DNA of 64,000 nt from Rhizobium sp. 16-449-1b (lineage in GTDB: Bacteria > Pseudomonadota > Alphaproteobacteria > Rhizobiales > Rhizobiaceae), in contig NZ_JAGHMH010000026.1 of assembly GCF_017741935.1 (NCBI RefSeq), forward strand, positions 62,001 to 126,000. Direction: 5' to 3'. Below the pieces are notes generated by a model. The model was not told the DNA's origin, ran no database searches, and saw nothing but the letters and a program-made list of their open reading frames with translations. Positions 25,797 to 34,465 of this stretch are shown in pieces. A program made the position numbers and the translations under genes. The first letter of the stretch is position 1. Each line of letters opens with the position of its first letter.

Positions 25797-27896
25797 ATGG
25801 TCGGATCGGCAACGCCAGTAAGCGAACAAAACCGGTCCATGGGGCGGTATATCCGGTCGATCGGCCGTCAGTACGTCAATACTGTTGCAGTCGCGGTGTT
25901 GCTGGTCGGAGCCACATGCATGACGGTGCTGGTGGCGCTTGATCGTCACTCTTTGCAGGAGGACATAAGCTTTCTAACCAGCAATCAGTTCATAAGATTT
26001 CAACAGCTTGCCAACCAGACCCGAGCTCTGATGCGCGCTTCTGTGGATGTCCAGTTGCCTGAATACATTGTCGACGGAATGCGTGACGATATTTTGCAGG
26101 CGATCGGGGAGATACGTTCAGTAGGCGCCCGCTTGGACACGCTGCACGATGAGATCAACGAAAATTATCTTGGACAAATCCTGCCGCAGGATGAGGAATT
26201 CGAGCGTCTACGACAGGATCTAAATGCTTCGGCAAACGGATTTCTCGAGCGCGCCGAGAGGATCGCCAAGGCTGATTCTCAAGAGCGCCGGGATCGCTAT
26301 ACGTTCTGGGGAGCGATAGACTTCGCCGCCTCCTCGGACAGCATGCTGATGCGCGGTCTTGGCGACCTCAGCCGGCGGGTTCGTGAAAGAAGCTCGCTCA
26401 GCACCCATAACGCCAAGCTTGCAGTAGTGAGCCTTCTTTCACTCATTGCAGCGACCGTTCTTCTCACCGCCATTCTGGTATTCCGTCCCCTTTTGCAAAA
26501 GCGGCGCACAGAACATCGCCGAACCGTGAACTACCAATGCAAGCTGTCCCGAATTGCGAGCATGGACGATCTAACTGGACTCGGCAATCGCGCCTACTTT
26601 AACTCGGCCATGGCGCGTCTATTCGCAGGCGTTGAAGCCAAGCAATCGGGCTTCTCGCTGCTATTGGTAGATCTCGACCATTTCAAGAGTATCAATGACA
26701 GCCTTGGTCATGCCGCCGGCGACGCGGTTTTACGGCATGTCGCCGAAGCGCTGCGCCAGACTATTCGGTCTGGTGACATCGCGGCGCGTCTGGGTGGGGA
26801 CGAGTTTGCAATACTCCTCTCCGGCGTGACAGATGCATCGTTGCTGGCCACGATTGCCGAGCGCGTCCGGCAGGCTATCGCAGCTGATATACCTTTCGAC
26901 GGGCGCCTTTTGCGGACTTCGGCATCTGTCGGAGGTGCTATTGCGCCAACGCACGCGAACGATGAAAAATCCCTCCTTCAAGCGGTCGATGTTGCCTTGT
27001 ATTCGGCTGAACGTGAGGGTGGAGCGGCCGTTATTTTTGACGAGGCTGCGCTTGCCAAGCGCCTTGAGCGCACGCAACTTGTGAGCGCTCTTGGCGTTGC
27101 CGCTGATCGCGATGAGTTTGTCGTGCACTACCAGCCCAAAGTCGATCTTGTTACGGGAGCTCATATTGGATTCGAGGCGTTGGTGCGATGGCAACATCCC
27201 AGCCTCGGACTATTGCCCCCCGGGCGCTTTCTGAAGTTGATGGAGGGGACCGAGCTTATGAGAGGCATGACGCGAGGCGTGATTTCGGCGGTCGGTCGCG
27301 ACCTCAATGCCTGGAAACGGGCCGGGCTGGCCCCAGGTACAATCGCCATCAATATGCCTGAGCTGCTTCTTCTCTCGGAGGAAGGGTACAACATCTTCGC
27401 CGAAGTCGTTCGAGCGAATTCTCTTGAATGGAGCGACTTTGCAGTCGAGATCACCGAGGATGTATTTCTCAACCGAAACTCACAACAGATACTTAGTTCC
27501 GTCGAGGCTTTTCGTCGGCGTGGGGTCTCCGTTTCCCTCGACGACTTTGGTACCGGATTTGCTTCTCTTGTACACCTGCGGGACTTTCCGTTCGATGAAT
27601 TGAAGATCGACCGGAGCTTCGTTTCGGGGATCGAAACGGATCCGCGCTCAGCACAGATCATTCGTGCAATCGTGGACCTGTCGCGCAATCTCGGGAAACG
27701 ATGTGTTGCTGAGGGTATCGAAACGGATGCGCAGCAGCGTTTCCTGCTCACGGTCGGCTGCGAACTGGGACAGGGCTACCTGTTCGGTAAGCCGGCACCG
27801 GCCGCAATGGCAACCTCCCATATCCCGGCGGTTCGCACGGTACAGCTTATGAAATCGGTCTGGGCGGAACTCAGCATCGTCGGGAGCGCACATTAA
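25797..27896 (+). CDS. Membrane GGDEF-EAL protein (c-di-GMP synthesis/hydrolysis)
   Basis: 699 residues. Membrane helices at about 26-49 and 207-230 enclose a periplasmic four-helix-like sensor region. The GGDEF domain has DDLTGLGNRAYFN, RLGGDEF (333-337) and an intact RxxD inhibitory site (RSGD). The EAL domain has GFEALVRW (EAL 460-462), then VEITEDVF, the DDFGTGFASL loop and KIDRSFV, with a distal CVAEGIET. Key residues of both domains are retained, so dual activity or GTP-regulated phosphodiesterase activity is possible. GGAG lies before ATG 25797. Preceded by a one-base gap from the small gene. Confidence 0.88.
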   Translation: MVGSATPVSEQNRSMGRYIRSIGRQYVNTVAVAVLLVGATCMTVLVALDRHSLQEDISFLTSNQFIRFQQLANQTRALMRASVDVQLPEYIVDGMRDDILQAIGEIRSVGARLDTLHDEINENYLGQILPQDEEFERLRQDLNASANGFLERAERIAKADSQERRDRYTFWGAIDFAASSDSMLMRGLGDLSRRVRERSSLSTHNAKLAVVSLLSLIAATVLLTAILVFRPLLQKRRTEHRRTVNYQCKLSRIASMDDLTGLGNRAYFNSAMARLFAGVEAKQSGFSLLLVDLDHFKSINDSLGHAAGDAVLRHVAEALRQTIRSGDIAARLGGDEFAILLSGVTDASLLATIAERVRQAIAADIPFDGRLLRTSASVGGAIAPTHANDEKSLLQAVDVALYSAEREGGAAVIFDEAALAKRLERTQLVSALGVAADRDEFVVHYQPKVDLVTGAHIGFEALVRWQHPSLGLLPPGRFLKLMEGTELMRGMTRGVISAVGRDLNAWKRAGLAPGTIAINMPELLLLSEEGYNIFAEVVRANSLEWSDFAVEITEDVFLNRNSQQILSSVEAFRRRGVSVSLDDFGTGFASLVHLRDFPFDELKIDRSFVSGIETDPRSAQIIRAIVDLSRNLGKRCVAEGIETDAQQRFLLTVGCELGQGYLFGKPAPAAMATSHIPAVRTVQLMKSVWAELSIVGSAH

Positions 27897-27940
27897 AGAC
27901 GCTCCGAGGCCATAGAAGGAGAACAAATTTGGTAAGGAAT

Positions 27941-27984
27941 CTAGAGCATTTCCGGTGAACTCCGGTTCACCGGAAATGCTCTAG
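27941..27984. repeat. Perfect 20-bp inverted repeat, rhizobial mosaic-type palindrome
   Basis: CTAGAGCATTTCCGGTGAAC, a four-base loop TCCG, and its exact complement back to CTCTAG. The AGAGCATTTCC core is, from memory, a widespread intergenic repeat in Rhizobium genomes. It lies 44 bp after the GGDEF-EAL stop and may act as a transcription end or RNA-processing site. A partial second copy (GGAAATGCCCTAG) and an 8-bp hairpin CGAAGCGA-CT-TCGCTTCG (28017-28034) follow. Confidence 0.8.
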
Positions 27985-29041
27985 TTGTGAGCTGTTTTTG
28001 CCGCATTATCCGACGACGAAGCGACTTCGCTTCGGCTGGAAATGCCCTAGCATCTTTCTGCGGGCGGTAACGTCACTGCTGCTTGCACTACCGTCAAATC
28101 GTGCACACGTCCGGAACGTAGGGCAGTCGACATCGTTCACTTTTGGATTTCCAAGAGCGAGGTGACAGCGCTCGATGTGTTCGACACGCGTGGACACGGG
28201 CGGGAAATCGCTGGGTCAATATATTCGTAGCCGCTGATAGGCTCCAACAGAGAGGGCACGTGGCCCTCGCTTTGATGAAAATGATTGCCCAAAACAGTGA
28301 CGTCGGTGCTCAGTCCATGGCGATGTCATGGGCAGATGTCAGAAGGGTTTATCACTCTGCTAGCCGACTTCTTTGACCATAACTGCATTTCAGTCGAAAC
28401 GGCGCAGGAGCGGCTATACGCCATACTCGACCAAGGATAGCACAAAGTTCTTACCGATCGGAAATTGGCTATGCGAATTGGCTCGCGATGTGGGAAACTG
28501 CCCATCAGAACATGGTACCTCCGCTCAGCCGCCCCTTGTCGAAAGAGCGGCTATCCGGCCGGCATCCTCTCCGGCGCGCAACCTGCGGACGAACTACTCG
28601 AATCCTTCCCCAGCCAAGGCAACGCGGCGCTTGCCGCTGGCGACTGGGAGGAATTCTGACGAAGCAGCGTAAGCGGCTGCTCGGCGGCAATGCCGGTTCG
28701 CCCACGGATTGTCCGCTACCGGGGTCCGCCTGGCGCGTGCAGCGCTCAGATTGCGCGGGATCCGCTCTATCGGGAGTTTATTTTCGACACCATCGCAGAG
28801 CAACGGCGACTGCTGGAAAGCGCCGTTCAGCAGGACCGAAGCATGCGCCGCCGGGCCGAACGAGCACTCGCCCTTGGCGGGGAACGGTCAGCGCGCCGGC
28901 TGAAGACGAGACCTTGATCGACTTGTCGCCCTTAACTACGCCCGCGGCCTCAATCCCAAATCCGTGTCGTGATGGAATACATCCCTCTATCACCGCCGGT
29001 CAAAGCTCTTTTGGTCACAGGCTAGAAAGAATTGGCGCCGG
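27985..29041. other. About 1 kb without a recognised gene
   Basis: Short frames occur (for example 28143-28376 and 28690-28917 on the plus strand) but none shows a known domain, a good ribosome site and sustained codon bias together. The stretch looks like decayed sequence between the c-di-GMP genes and the sulfur locus. A hairpin CGAAGCGA-CT-TCGCTTCG is at 28017-28034. Confidence 0.4.
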
Positions 29042-29830
29042 TTAGGTGACTAATTGTCCATAGCCTTTGAAGAGCATGTATCCTGCAACGACGAAGATGA
29101 GTAGAGCGAAGAAGGTATTGAGCACGCCCTTTCGGGCAGCAAGCCCGCGCGCGGCAAAGGCGCCGATCAAGCCGCCCACTATGCCGCCACCGATGAAGAC
29201 GGCGGCGAGTACCCAGTCGACCAGGCCGGAATAGGCATAGTTGAGTGCCGTCGTCAGGCCGAAGGCAGTGACCGCGAGGAGAGAGGAGCCGATGGCGAAG
29301 AGGATGGGCATGCCGGTCGCAGCGATGAGGCCGGGCACGATGAGAAAGCCTCCACCAATGCCGAAGAAGCCGGAAAAGGCCCCGGTTAGCCCGCCGAAAG
29401 CGATCACTTTCGGGGCGTTCTCGCTGGAGCACTGCGCATCGGGATCGCCCTCCGCGCCGCGCCCCTTGAACATGAGCGCGCCGACGACGAGCATTAGCAG
29501 GGCGAATAGGATAAGCAGGTGCTGCCCGTCGATCATCTTGCCGATGGAGGAGCCGATGAAGGCGCCAGCGATGCCGGTGAGACTGTAGACGCCCGCGCAG
29601 CGCCATTTGACATTGCCGAAGCGGGCATGGCCGAGAAGGTTGGCAAAGGCGTTGGCGGCGACCGCGAAGGCGCTGGTGCCGATGGCGAGATGCGGGTTGG
29701 GAACGCCGACCACATAAACCATCAGCGGAACGGCGAGAATGGAGCCACCGCCCCCGAACAGGCCGAGGGTGAAGCCGACGAGCCCGCCGGACAGCGCGCC
29801 GAGGCCGTATTGAATGGATTCCAGAGGCAT
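29042..29830 (-). CDS. TauE/SafE-family sulfite/anion exporter
   Basis: 262 residues, about eight membrane helices in two repeated halves, each with the family glycine-rich motif (GFTLGLFGGGGSILAVPLM near the start and GAFSGFFGIGGGFLIVPGL in the middle). The family exports sulfite or organosulfur anions. It is the last gene of the minus-strand sulfur operon. In BigR-controlled loci a TauE/SafE exporter is thought to remove sulfite made from persulfide oxidation, which fits the dioxygenase upstream. Confidence 0.88.
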   Translation of the reverse strand: MPLESIQYGLGALSGGLVGFTLGLFGGGGSILAVPLMVYVVGVPNPHLAIGTSAFAVAANAFANLLGHARFGNVKWRCAGVYSLTGIAGAFIGSSIGKMIDGQHLLILFALLMLVVGALMFKGRGAEGDPDAQCSSENAPKVIAFGGLTGAFSGFFGIGGGFLIVPGLIAATGMPILFAIGSSLLAVTAFGLTTALNYAYSGLVDWVLAAVFIGGGIVGGLIGAFAARGLAARKGVLNTFFALLIFVVAGYMLFKGYGQLVT

Positions 29831-29911
29831 GGCGCACCTTTTGCCGCACGTTCAAGCGGCCGTGGTCCAGTGTTGTCGAAAAGCGTACAAGGCGAGGACA
29901 TTCGTTGCGGA

Positions 29912-30346
29912 CTATCGGATCGCCGCCGCGGCGCGGCCGAACGTCAGGCGATAGAGGACCATGCCGGTGAGCATCGCGGCGACGAACAGGACGGCCTCCC
30001 AGCGGCCCGTCGTCAGGGCGGCTATGGCGGGACCGGGGCAAAGGCCGACTAGCCCCCACCCAAGGCCGAACAGCGCCGCGCCGCCGACTAGCGCTCCATC
30101 GACACGGCCATGTTCGGGAACGTGGAACTGGTCGTCGAAGATCGGTGCTCTTTGGCGCCTTCGGATCACGTAGGCGAGCGAGGAGGGGATCAGCGCACCG
30201 CCCATGACGAAGGCAAGCGAGGGGTCCCAATTGCCGGCGACATCGAGGAAGGCGAGGACGCGGGCCGGGTTGATCATGTCCGAAACGACGAGGCCCGCGC
30301 CGAAGAGGAGGCCGCTCAGGATCGCGGCAAGGGTTCTGGCGAACAT
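29912..30346 (-). CDS. YeeE/YedE-type membrane protein, second half (DUF6691-like)
   Basis: 144 residues, four predicted helices. It has the paired-family motif GWGLVGLCPGPAIAAL with a conserved Cys. Its ATG overlaps the stop of the preceding gene (ATGA), and the two products together resemble one full YeeE/YedE sulfur-compound transporter. Probable role: movement of thiosulfate or another reduced sulfur species across the inner membrane. Confidence 0.82.
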   Translation of the reverse strand: MFARTLAAILSGLLFGAGLVVSDMINPARVLAFLDVAGNWDPSLAFVMGGALIPSSLAYVIRRRQRAPIFDDQFHVPEHGRVDGALVGGAALFGLGWGLVGLCPGPAIAALTTGRWEAVLFVAAMLTGMVLYRLTFGRAAAAIR

Positions 30347-30777
30347 CAGTTGATGCCTCCCAAGACAAGGCGGACGGCGAACACGGTGAGGGCCGCGACG
30401 GCCATGAACACCGATGTGGCGGCTAGCGAGCGCTTCGACAGACGTGCAAGGCCACAGACGCCGTGACCGCTCGTGCAGCCGGAGCCGAGGCGCGTGCCGA
30501 AGCCGACGAGAAGGCCGGCGGCAAGGAGCAGCGGAGCCGACGCGGTGACGACGATCTCGGGTTGCCGGATGAAGGCCGATGCAAACGCCGCGCCGGCCAG
30601 AATGCCACTGAGGAAGCCGAGGCCCAACGTGCTGACGCCGGCGCCGGTGAGGCCAGCGGCCGATGCGGCAAGGCCCGAAATCCCGGCGATACGGCCGGTG
30701 GTCAGCAGATAAAGGCCGGCCGACAGGCCAATCAGAAGGCCGCCGGAAAGCGGCCAGAGTATGGTCAGGTTGTTCAT
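30346..30777 (-). CDS. YeeE/YedE-type membrane protein, first half
   Basis: 143 residues from ATG 30777 (MNNLTILWPLSGGLLIG). It carries LGSGCTSGHGVCGLARLSKR, the cysteine-containing signature of the YeeE/YedE family. The start lies 4 bp after the dioxygenase stop, so it is in one operon with it. With the next gene it makes a split two-subunit transporter. In-frame codons before 30777 overlap the dioxygenase gene and are not used. Confidence 0.83.
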   Translation of the reverse strand: MNNLTILWPLSGGLLIGLSAGLYLLTTGRIAGISGLAASAAGLTGAGVSTLGLGFLSGILAGAAFASAFIRQPEIVVTASAPLLLAAGLLVGFGTRLGSGCTSGHGVCGLARLSKRSLAATSVFMAVAALTVFAVRLVLGGIN

Positions 30778-30781
30778 TGGG

Positions 30782-31720
30782 TCACAGCACGTTGAGGGGG
30801 ATCTTGAGATATTGCACGCCATTGTCTTCAGCGGGCGGAAGCTGGCCGCCGCGCATATTGACCTGCACGGACGGCAGGATCAGCCTTGGCATGGCGAGCG
30901 TCGCATCGCGCTCCGTGCGCATCGTGTAGAAGTCGCCCTCGCTCACGCCTTCATGGACATGGACATTACCGATTCGTTGGGCGCCGATGGTGGTCTCCCA
31001 AGCGTAACTGTCGCGGCCGGGCGCCTTGTAGTCATGGCAGAGGAACATGCGTGCGTCGTCCGGCAGCTTCATGAGGCGCCGAATCGAGCGGTAAAGCTGG
31101 CGTGCGTCGCCGCCGGGGAAGTCGCAGCGCGCGGTGCCGTAGTCCGGCATGAACAGCGTATCGCCGGGGAAGACGGCATTGCCGATGACGTAAGCGAGGC
31201 AGGCGGGGGTATGGCCTGGCACGTGCAGCACGGTCGCGTCGAGAGTGCCGATCGAAAAGCGGTCCCCGTCGTTGAAAAGCTGGTCGAACTGGCTGCCGTC
31301 CCGCTGAAATTCGGTGCCGGCGTTGAAGATCTTCCCGAAGACCTGCTGCACGCGGACGATTTCTCGCCCGATGGCAAGCTGGCCGCCGAGTTCGGCCTGC
31401 AGCAGCGGCGCGGCGGAGAGGTGATCCGCGTGGGCGTGGGTCTCAAGCAGCCAGTGCACGTTGAGACTTTCAGATTTTATGTAATCGATGAGCGCTTGGG
31501 CGGACGCGCTCGCAGTGCGGCCCGAGGCCGGATCGTAGTCGAGCACGCTGTCGATGACGGCGCAGGCATTCGATTTCGGATCGCGCACGACATGGCTGAT
31601 TGTGAAGGTCTGCTCGTCGAAGAAGGATTTCACGACAGGACGTTTCGCCGGATTCGCAAGGCCCGCCGCGACGATGTCACGGGCGTGATCGAGCGGGAGA
31701 TCTGTAACGGTGCTTGGCAT
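30782..31720 (-). CDS. Metallo-beta-lactamase-fold persulfide dioxygenase (ETHE1/Blh type)
   Basis: 312 residues. Metal-site motif THAHADH (His95, His97, Asp99, His100), VPGHTPACLAYV (His170), PGDTLFMPDYGTARCDFPGG (Asp187) and LCHDY (His229). The GTARCDFPGG stretch is typical of glutathione persulfide dioxygenases, which oxidise persulfide to sulfite with O2. There is no fused DUF442 or rhodanese domain. ATG 31720 is chosen because GGAGA lies before it; ATG 31735 has no such site. It is divergent to the peroxiredoxin-bigR pair and leads a four-gene sulfur operon. Confidence 0.87.
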   Translation of the reverse strand: MPSTVTDLPLDHARDIVAAGLANPAKRPVVKSFFDEQTFTISHVVRDPKSNACAVIDSVLDYDPASGRTASASAQALIDYIKSESLNVHWLLETHAHADHLSAAPLLQAELGGQLAIGREIVRVQQVFGKIFNAGTEFQRDGSQFDQLFNDGDRFSIGTLDATVLHVPGHTPACLAYVIGNAVFPGDTLFMPDYGTARCDFPGGDARQLYRSIRRLMKLPDDARMFLCHDYKAPGRDSYAWETTIGAQRIGNVHVHEGVSEGDFYTMRTERDATLAMPRLILPSVQVNMRGGQLPPAEDNGVQYLKIPLNVL

Positions 31721-31747
31721 GGCTGGGTTCTCCATGGGGACGGTCAA

Positions 31748-31761
31748 TAAATATATATTTA
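31748..31761. promoter_or_regulatory. 14-bp AT-rich palindrome, candidate BigR operator
   Basis: TAAATATATATTTA is a perfect palindrome in the 127-bp gap between the divergent dioxygenase and peroxiredoxin genes. BigR/SqrR-type repressors bind AT-rich palindromes overlapping promoter elements, and the bigR gene is adjacent. Binding is inferred, not shown. Confidence 0.6.
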
Positions 31762-31847
31762 CAGTAATTATGCAAGTGTGTATTTTGTGGAAATCGAAAC
31801 CGACAGCCGTTATCACGGATATCCGGCCTGCGCTCAGGAATGCGATT

Positions 31848-32486
31848 ATGACTGAAACGGACACCCACTCCACCCGTCCGCCGCGCCTCGACGAGGTCGC
31901 GCCCGACTTTGCCGCGCGCTCTACGGCAGGCCCCATCACGCTGTCGACCTTCCGCGGGCGCTGGCTCGTGTTCTTCTCGCACCCCGCGGATTTTACGCCG
32001 GTCTGCACCAGCGAATTCATCGCGCTCGCCCGCGCGATCCCGGAATTCGAGAAGCTTGACTGCGCGCTGCTCGGGCTTTCCGTGGACAGCCTCTATTCCC
32101 ACATCGCCTGGCTGCGCGACATTGAGTGGCGCTTCGGCGTGAAGGTCACGTTCCCGCTCGTGGAGGACAGCGCGATGGTGATCGCGCAGGCCTACGGCAT
32201 GATCGACGGCACCGCGCAAACCAGCGCGACCGTCAGGGCGACCTATGTTATTGACCCGGAAGGCATCGTGCGCGCGGTCGTCTGGTATCCGATGAATGTC
32301 GGACGCTCGGTCGATGAGCTCCTGCGCCTCGTCGCGGCCCTTCAAACGGCCGAGCGTGAGGAGGCCTCGACGCCGGAAGGCTGGCGGCCGGGCAATGCGC
32401 TCCTGGAACAGATATCCCTTGCCAACGAGGACGAGGGCGCTCTGCGTACGGGCGAAACCTGGTACTATCGGGAGAAGCGGGTGTGA
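31848..32486 (+). CDS. Peroxiredoxin, Prx6-like
   Basis: 212 residues. The peroxidatic Cys53 is in SHPADFTPVCTSEFIALAR; the C-terminal extension (WYPMNVGRSVDELLRLV onward) matches the 1-Cys Prx6 group. A further Cys72 is present. It reduces peroxides and possibly persulfides in the cytoplasm. AGGA precedes ATG 31848. Its TGA overlaps the bigR start (GTGA), so it is cotranscribed with the repressor, an arrangement suited to sulfide/peroxide stress response. Confidence 0.88.
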   Translation: MTETDTHSTRPPRLDEVAPDFAARSTAGPITLSTFRGRWLVFFSHPADFTPVCTSEFIALARAIPEFEKLDCALLGLSVDSLYSHIAWLRDIEWRFGVKVTFPLVEDSAMVIAQAYGMIDGTAQTSATVRATYVIDPEGIVRAVVWYPMNVGRSVDELLRLVAALQTAEREEASTPEGWRPGNALLEQISLANEDEGALRTGETWYYREKRV

Positions 32487-32899
32487 GCGGGAAGGCGGGA
32501 GTTTCGCTCGAGACGATGATTGCCAAGGCGCCGGAAGCGGCGGATTTCATGCGCCAGTTCAGCAACGCCAACCGTCTCATGTTGCTGTGCCAGATCGCGC
32601 GTGAAGAAAGTTCGGTCAGCGACATTCAGGAGGCGCTTGGCATCAAGCAGCCAGCGCTCTCCCAGCAATTGGCGGAGCTTCGGCAGGCCGGTCTCGTCAA
32701 AACGCGCCGGGCATCGCGCCAGATCTACTATTCCATTGCGGACGGCCGCGCCGGGGCTGTAATGGACTTGTTGTTCGAGCTGTTTTGCGGCGGGGAGGCG
32801 ACCGATACCGCCGAACCGGTGAAGAGGTCAGTTGAAACGGCTGTTCCAGAAACGCGCGGAGATGCCGCGCATTTTGCCCGTATTCTTCCCGCCGAGTAG
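32483..32899 (+). CDS. bigR: ArsR-family persulfide-responsive repressor, BigR/SqrR type
   Basis: 138 residues, winged helix of ArsR type (GIKQPALSQQLAELRQAGLV, then RRASRQIYYSI). Cys36 in MLLCQIA and Cys102 in LFCGG are 66 residues apart, the same spacing as the two redox cysteines that form a polysulfide link in BigR/SqrR. GTG 32483 with GGAGAAG upstream overlaps the peroxiredoxin stop. It probably represses its own operon and the divergent dioxygenase operon through the AT-rich palindrome between them, with release by persulfide. Confidence 0.88.
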   Translation: MSGKAGVSLETMIAKAPEAADFMRQFSNANRLMLLCQIAREESSVSDIQEALGIKQPALSQQLAELRQAGLVKTRRASRQIYYSIADGRAGAVMDLLFELFCGGEATDTAEPVKRSVETAVPETRGDAAHFARILPAE

Positions 32900-32948
32900 T
32901 CCTGTGGAGGATTTAGGCGTGGAGGTCCGTCCACCTTAATTTGCTGCT

Positions 32949-33300
32949 TCAACGCCACTTATCCGGAGTTGTCCGTAGCGTGCCTTTCAGACGGCGCCTC
33001 ATTTCCTGCTTCAGATTTTCGGTTCGCGCTTTCCTGGCAGTTGGCATTGTATGCGCGACGACGGTGAAACCCAGCTTTTCGGGGTTTAATATCGCCACAA
33101 CATGCTGGACGAGTCCCTCGCCCCGCAATCGATCAAGGCGCCTTGAGCAATGAGCGGGGATAGGTTCATGATCTGTGACAACGCTCGCGTCCACTTGTTT
33201 GAAAACCCTCCGTCGAGGTCGGCGGTATCGGGACCGCGATGCTGATCTGCTACGAGCAACTCATCCTTTGGCCGGTGAGCCCGGCATCGTCGACACGACC
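32949..33300 (-). pseudogene. Lrp/AsnC-family regulator remnant
   Basis: A minus-strand frame reads HCSRRLDRLRGEGLVQHVVA, then ILNPEKLGFTVVAH, the end of an Lrp-type helix-turn-helix and the linker to its effector domain. The first HTH helix (LSQIMNLSP) is in another frame just upstream and the effector domain is cut short. A frameshifted, truncated gene with no likely function. The rest of the gap to 33460 shows nothing else. Confidence 0.6.
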
Positions 33301-33460
33301 GGCACGGATGCTGGACCAAGGGTCAATCGTCCCATCCACCTTGCGATCGTCAGATGGGACAGATCAAACGATCTCTTTATGAGCAGCAATTCCTTGGCCA
33401 AGAATTCCCACGTGGTACGAACATTCATTCACGTGTTTTCAGCCAGGACGGTGCCTTGCC

Positions 33461-34465
33461 TCACGCGTCAACCGTTCGCCGGATCACCACCTTTCCTCGC
33501 GCCCGGCCAGACGCCGATCGCTCCAGCGCGGCGGGGGTGTCCTCGAACACAAATTCGCGGTCAATGATCGGCCGCAGGGCGCCGGCTTCAACAAGCTTCC
33601 CGATTTCCGCCAGATGGCCGCCGTCCGGGCGCATGAACAGGAAGCCGTATTCGATGCCGCGCGCTCGCGCCTTCCGGCGGATCGAAAAGCTCCCGAGTCT
33701 GATCACCTGGCGGACCATCCAATTGGCACCAATCGTTCTAGCGAAGGCGGGATCGGGAGGTCCGACGATTGAGACTAGCATGCCGCCTGGTTTGAGCACG
33801 CCGAGGGACTTGGTCGTCACATCGCCGCCGCGCGTATCTAATACCATGTCGTAACCACTCAGCCGCTCTTCGAACGGTTCCTGGCGGTAGTCAATTACCT
33901 CGTCCGCGCCGAGGTCGCGGGCGAGCGCCACGTTGGCGGTTCCGACGGTAGTCGCAACATAGGCCCCGAGATGCTTAGCGAGTTGGATCGCCATCGTGCC
34001 AACGCCGCCCGAACCGGCATGGATGAGCACTCGCTGTCCCGCTCGCACCTTCGCGCGTTCGACCAGCACTTGCCAGGCGGTGAGCGACACTAGCGGCAGC
34101 GCTGCCGCTGCCGATGGATCCAGGTTCGCTGGGAGGGGGGCGAGATCCGCTTCGGCGACCGCGATCCGCTCGGCAAAGGTGCCGATGCGGTCGCCGCCGA
34201 CGCAGGCGAACACCCGGTCGCCGACCTGCCAACGCCGCACGCCCTCGCCGACAGCTACGACGATGCCGGCAAGATCATGCCCAAGGACCAGCGGCATGTC
34301 ATAGTGTAGGATCGCTTTGAAGGCGCCCGTGCGGAGCTTCTCGTCGAGCGGGTTGACGCTGCTTGCATCTATTTCGACCACCACCTGCCCCGGACCGGCG
34401 ATCGGCTCGGGCAGGTCGTGGGGTGTCAGCGCCGCGCCGTAGCGTTCGAGGGCGTAGGCCTTCAT
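33461..34465 (-). CDS. NADP-dependent quinone-type oxidoreductase (MDR superfamily)
   Basis: 334 residues. GroES-like N-terminal domain (LGHDLAGIVVAVGEGVRRW) and a Rossmann domain with HAGSGGVGTMAIQLAKHLGA near 150-169, then VIDYRQEPFEE. No zinc-binding cysteines are seen, as in quinone oxidoreductases and enoyl reductases. It is the last of five overlapping or close minus-strand genes under an HxlR regulator; its start overlaps the thioesterase stop by four bases. Probable reduction of an electrophilic enone or quinone; substrate unknown. Confidence 0.85.
   Translation of the reverse strand: MKAYALERYGAALTPHDLPEPIAGPGQVVVEIDASSVNPLDEKLRTGAFKAILHYDMPLVLGHDLAGIVVAVGEGVRRWQVGDRVFACVGGDRIGTFAERIAVAEADLAPLPANLDPSAAAALPLVSLTAWQVLVERAKVRAGQRVLIHAGSGGVGTMAIQLAKHLGAYVATTVGTANVALARDLGADEVIDYRQEPFEERLSGYDMVLDTRGGDVTTKSLGVLKPGGMLVSIVGPPDPAFARTIGANWMVRQVIRLGSFSIRRKARARGIEYGFLFMRPDGGHLAEIGKLVEAGALRPIIDREFVFEDTPAALERSASGRARGKVVIRRTVDA

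Noticed and set aside
29022..30368. 448-residue minus-strand frame across TauE and YeeE genes
   Set aside because: Overlaps two convincing membrane-protein genes in another frame and is extremely Arg/Pro-rich.
33329..33360. Inverted repeat GTCCCATC ... GATGGGAC as terminator of the five-gene cluster
   Set aside because: The loop is 16 bases and no T-run follows on the minus strand; too weak to call.
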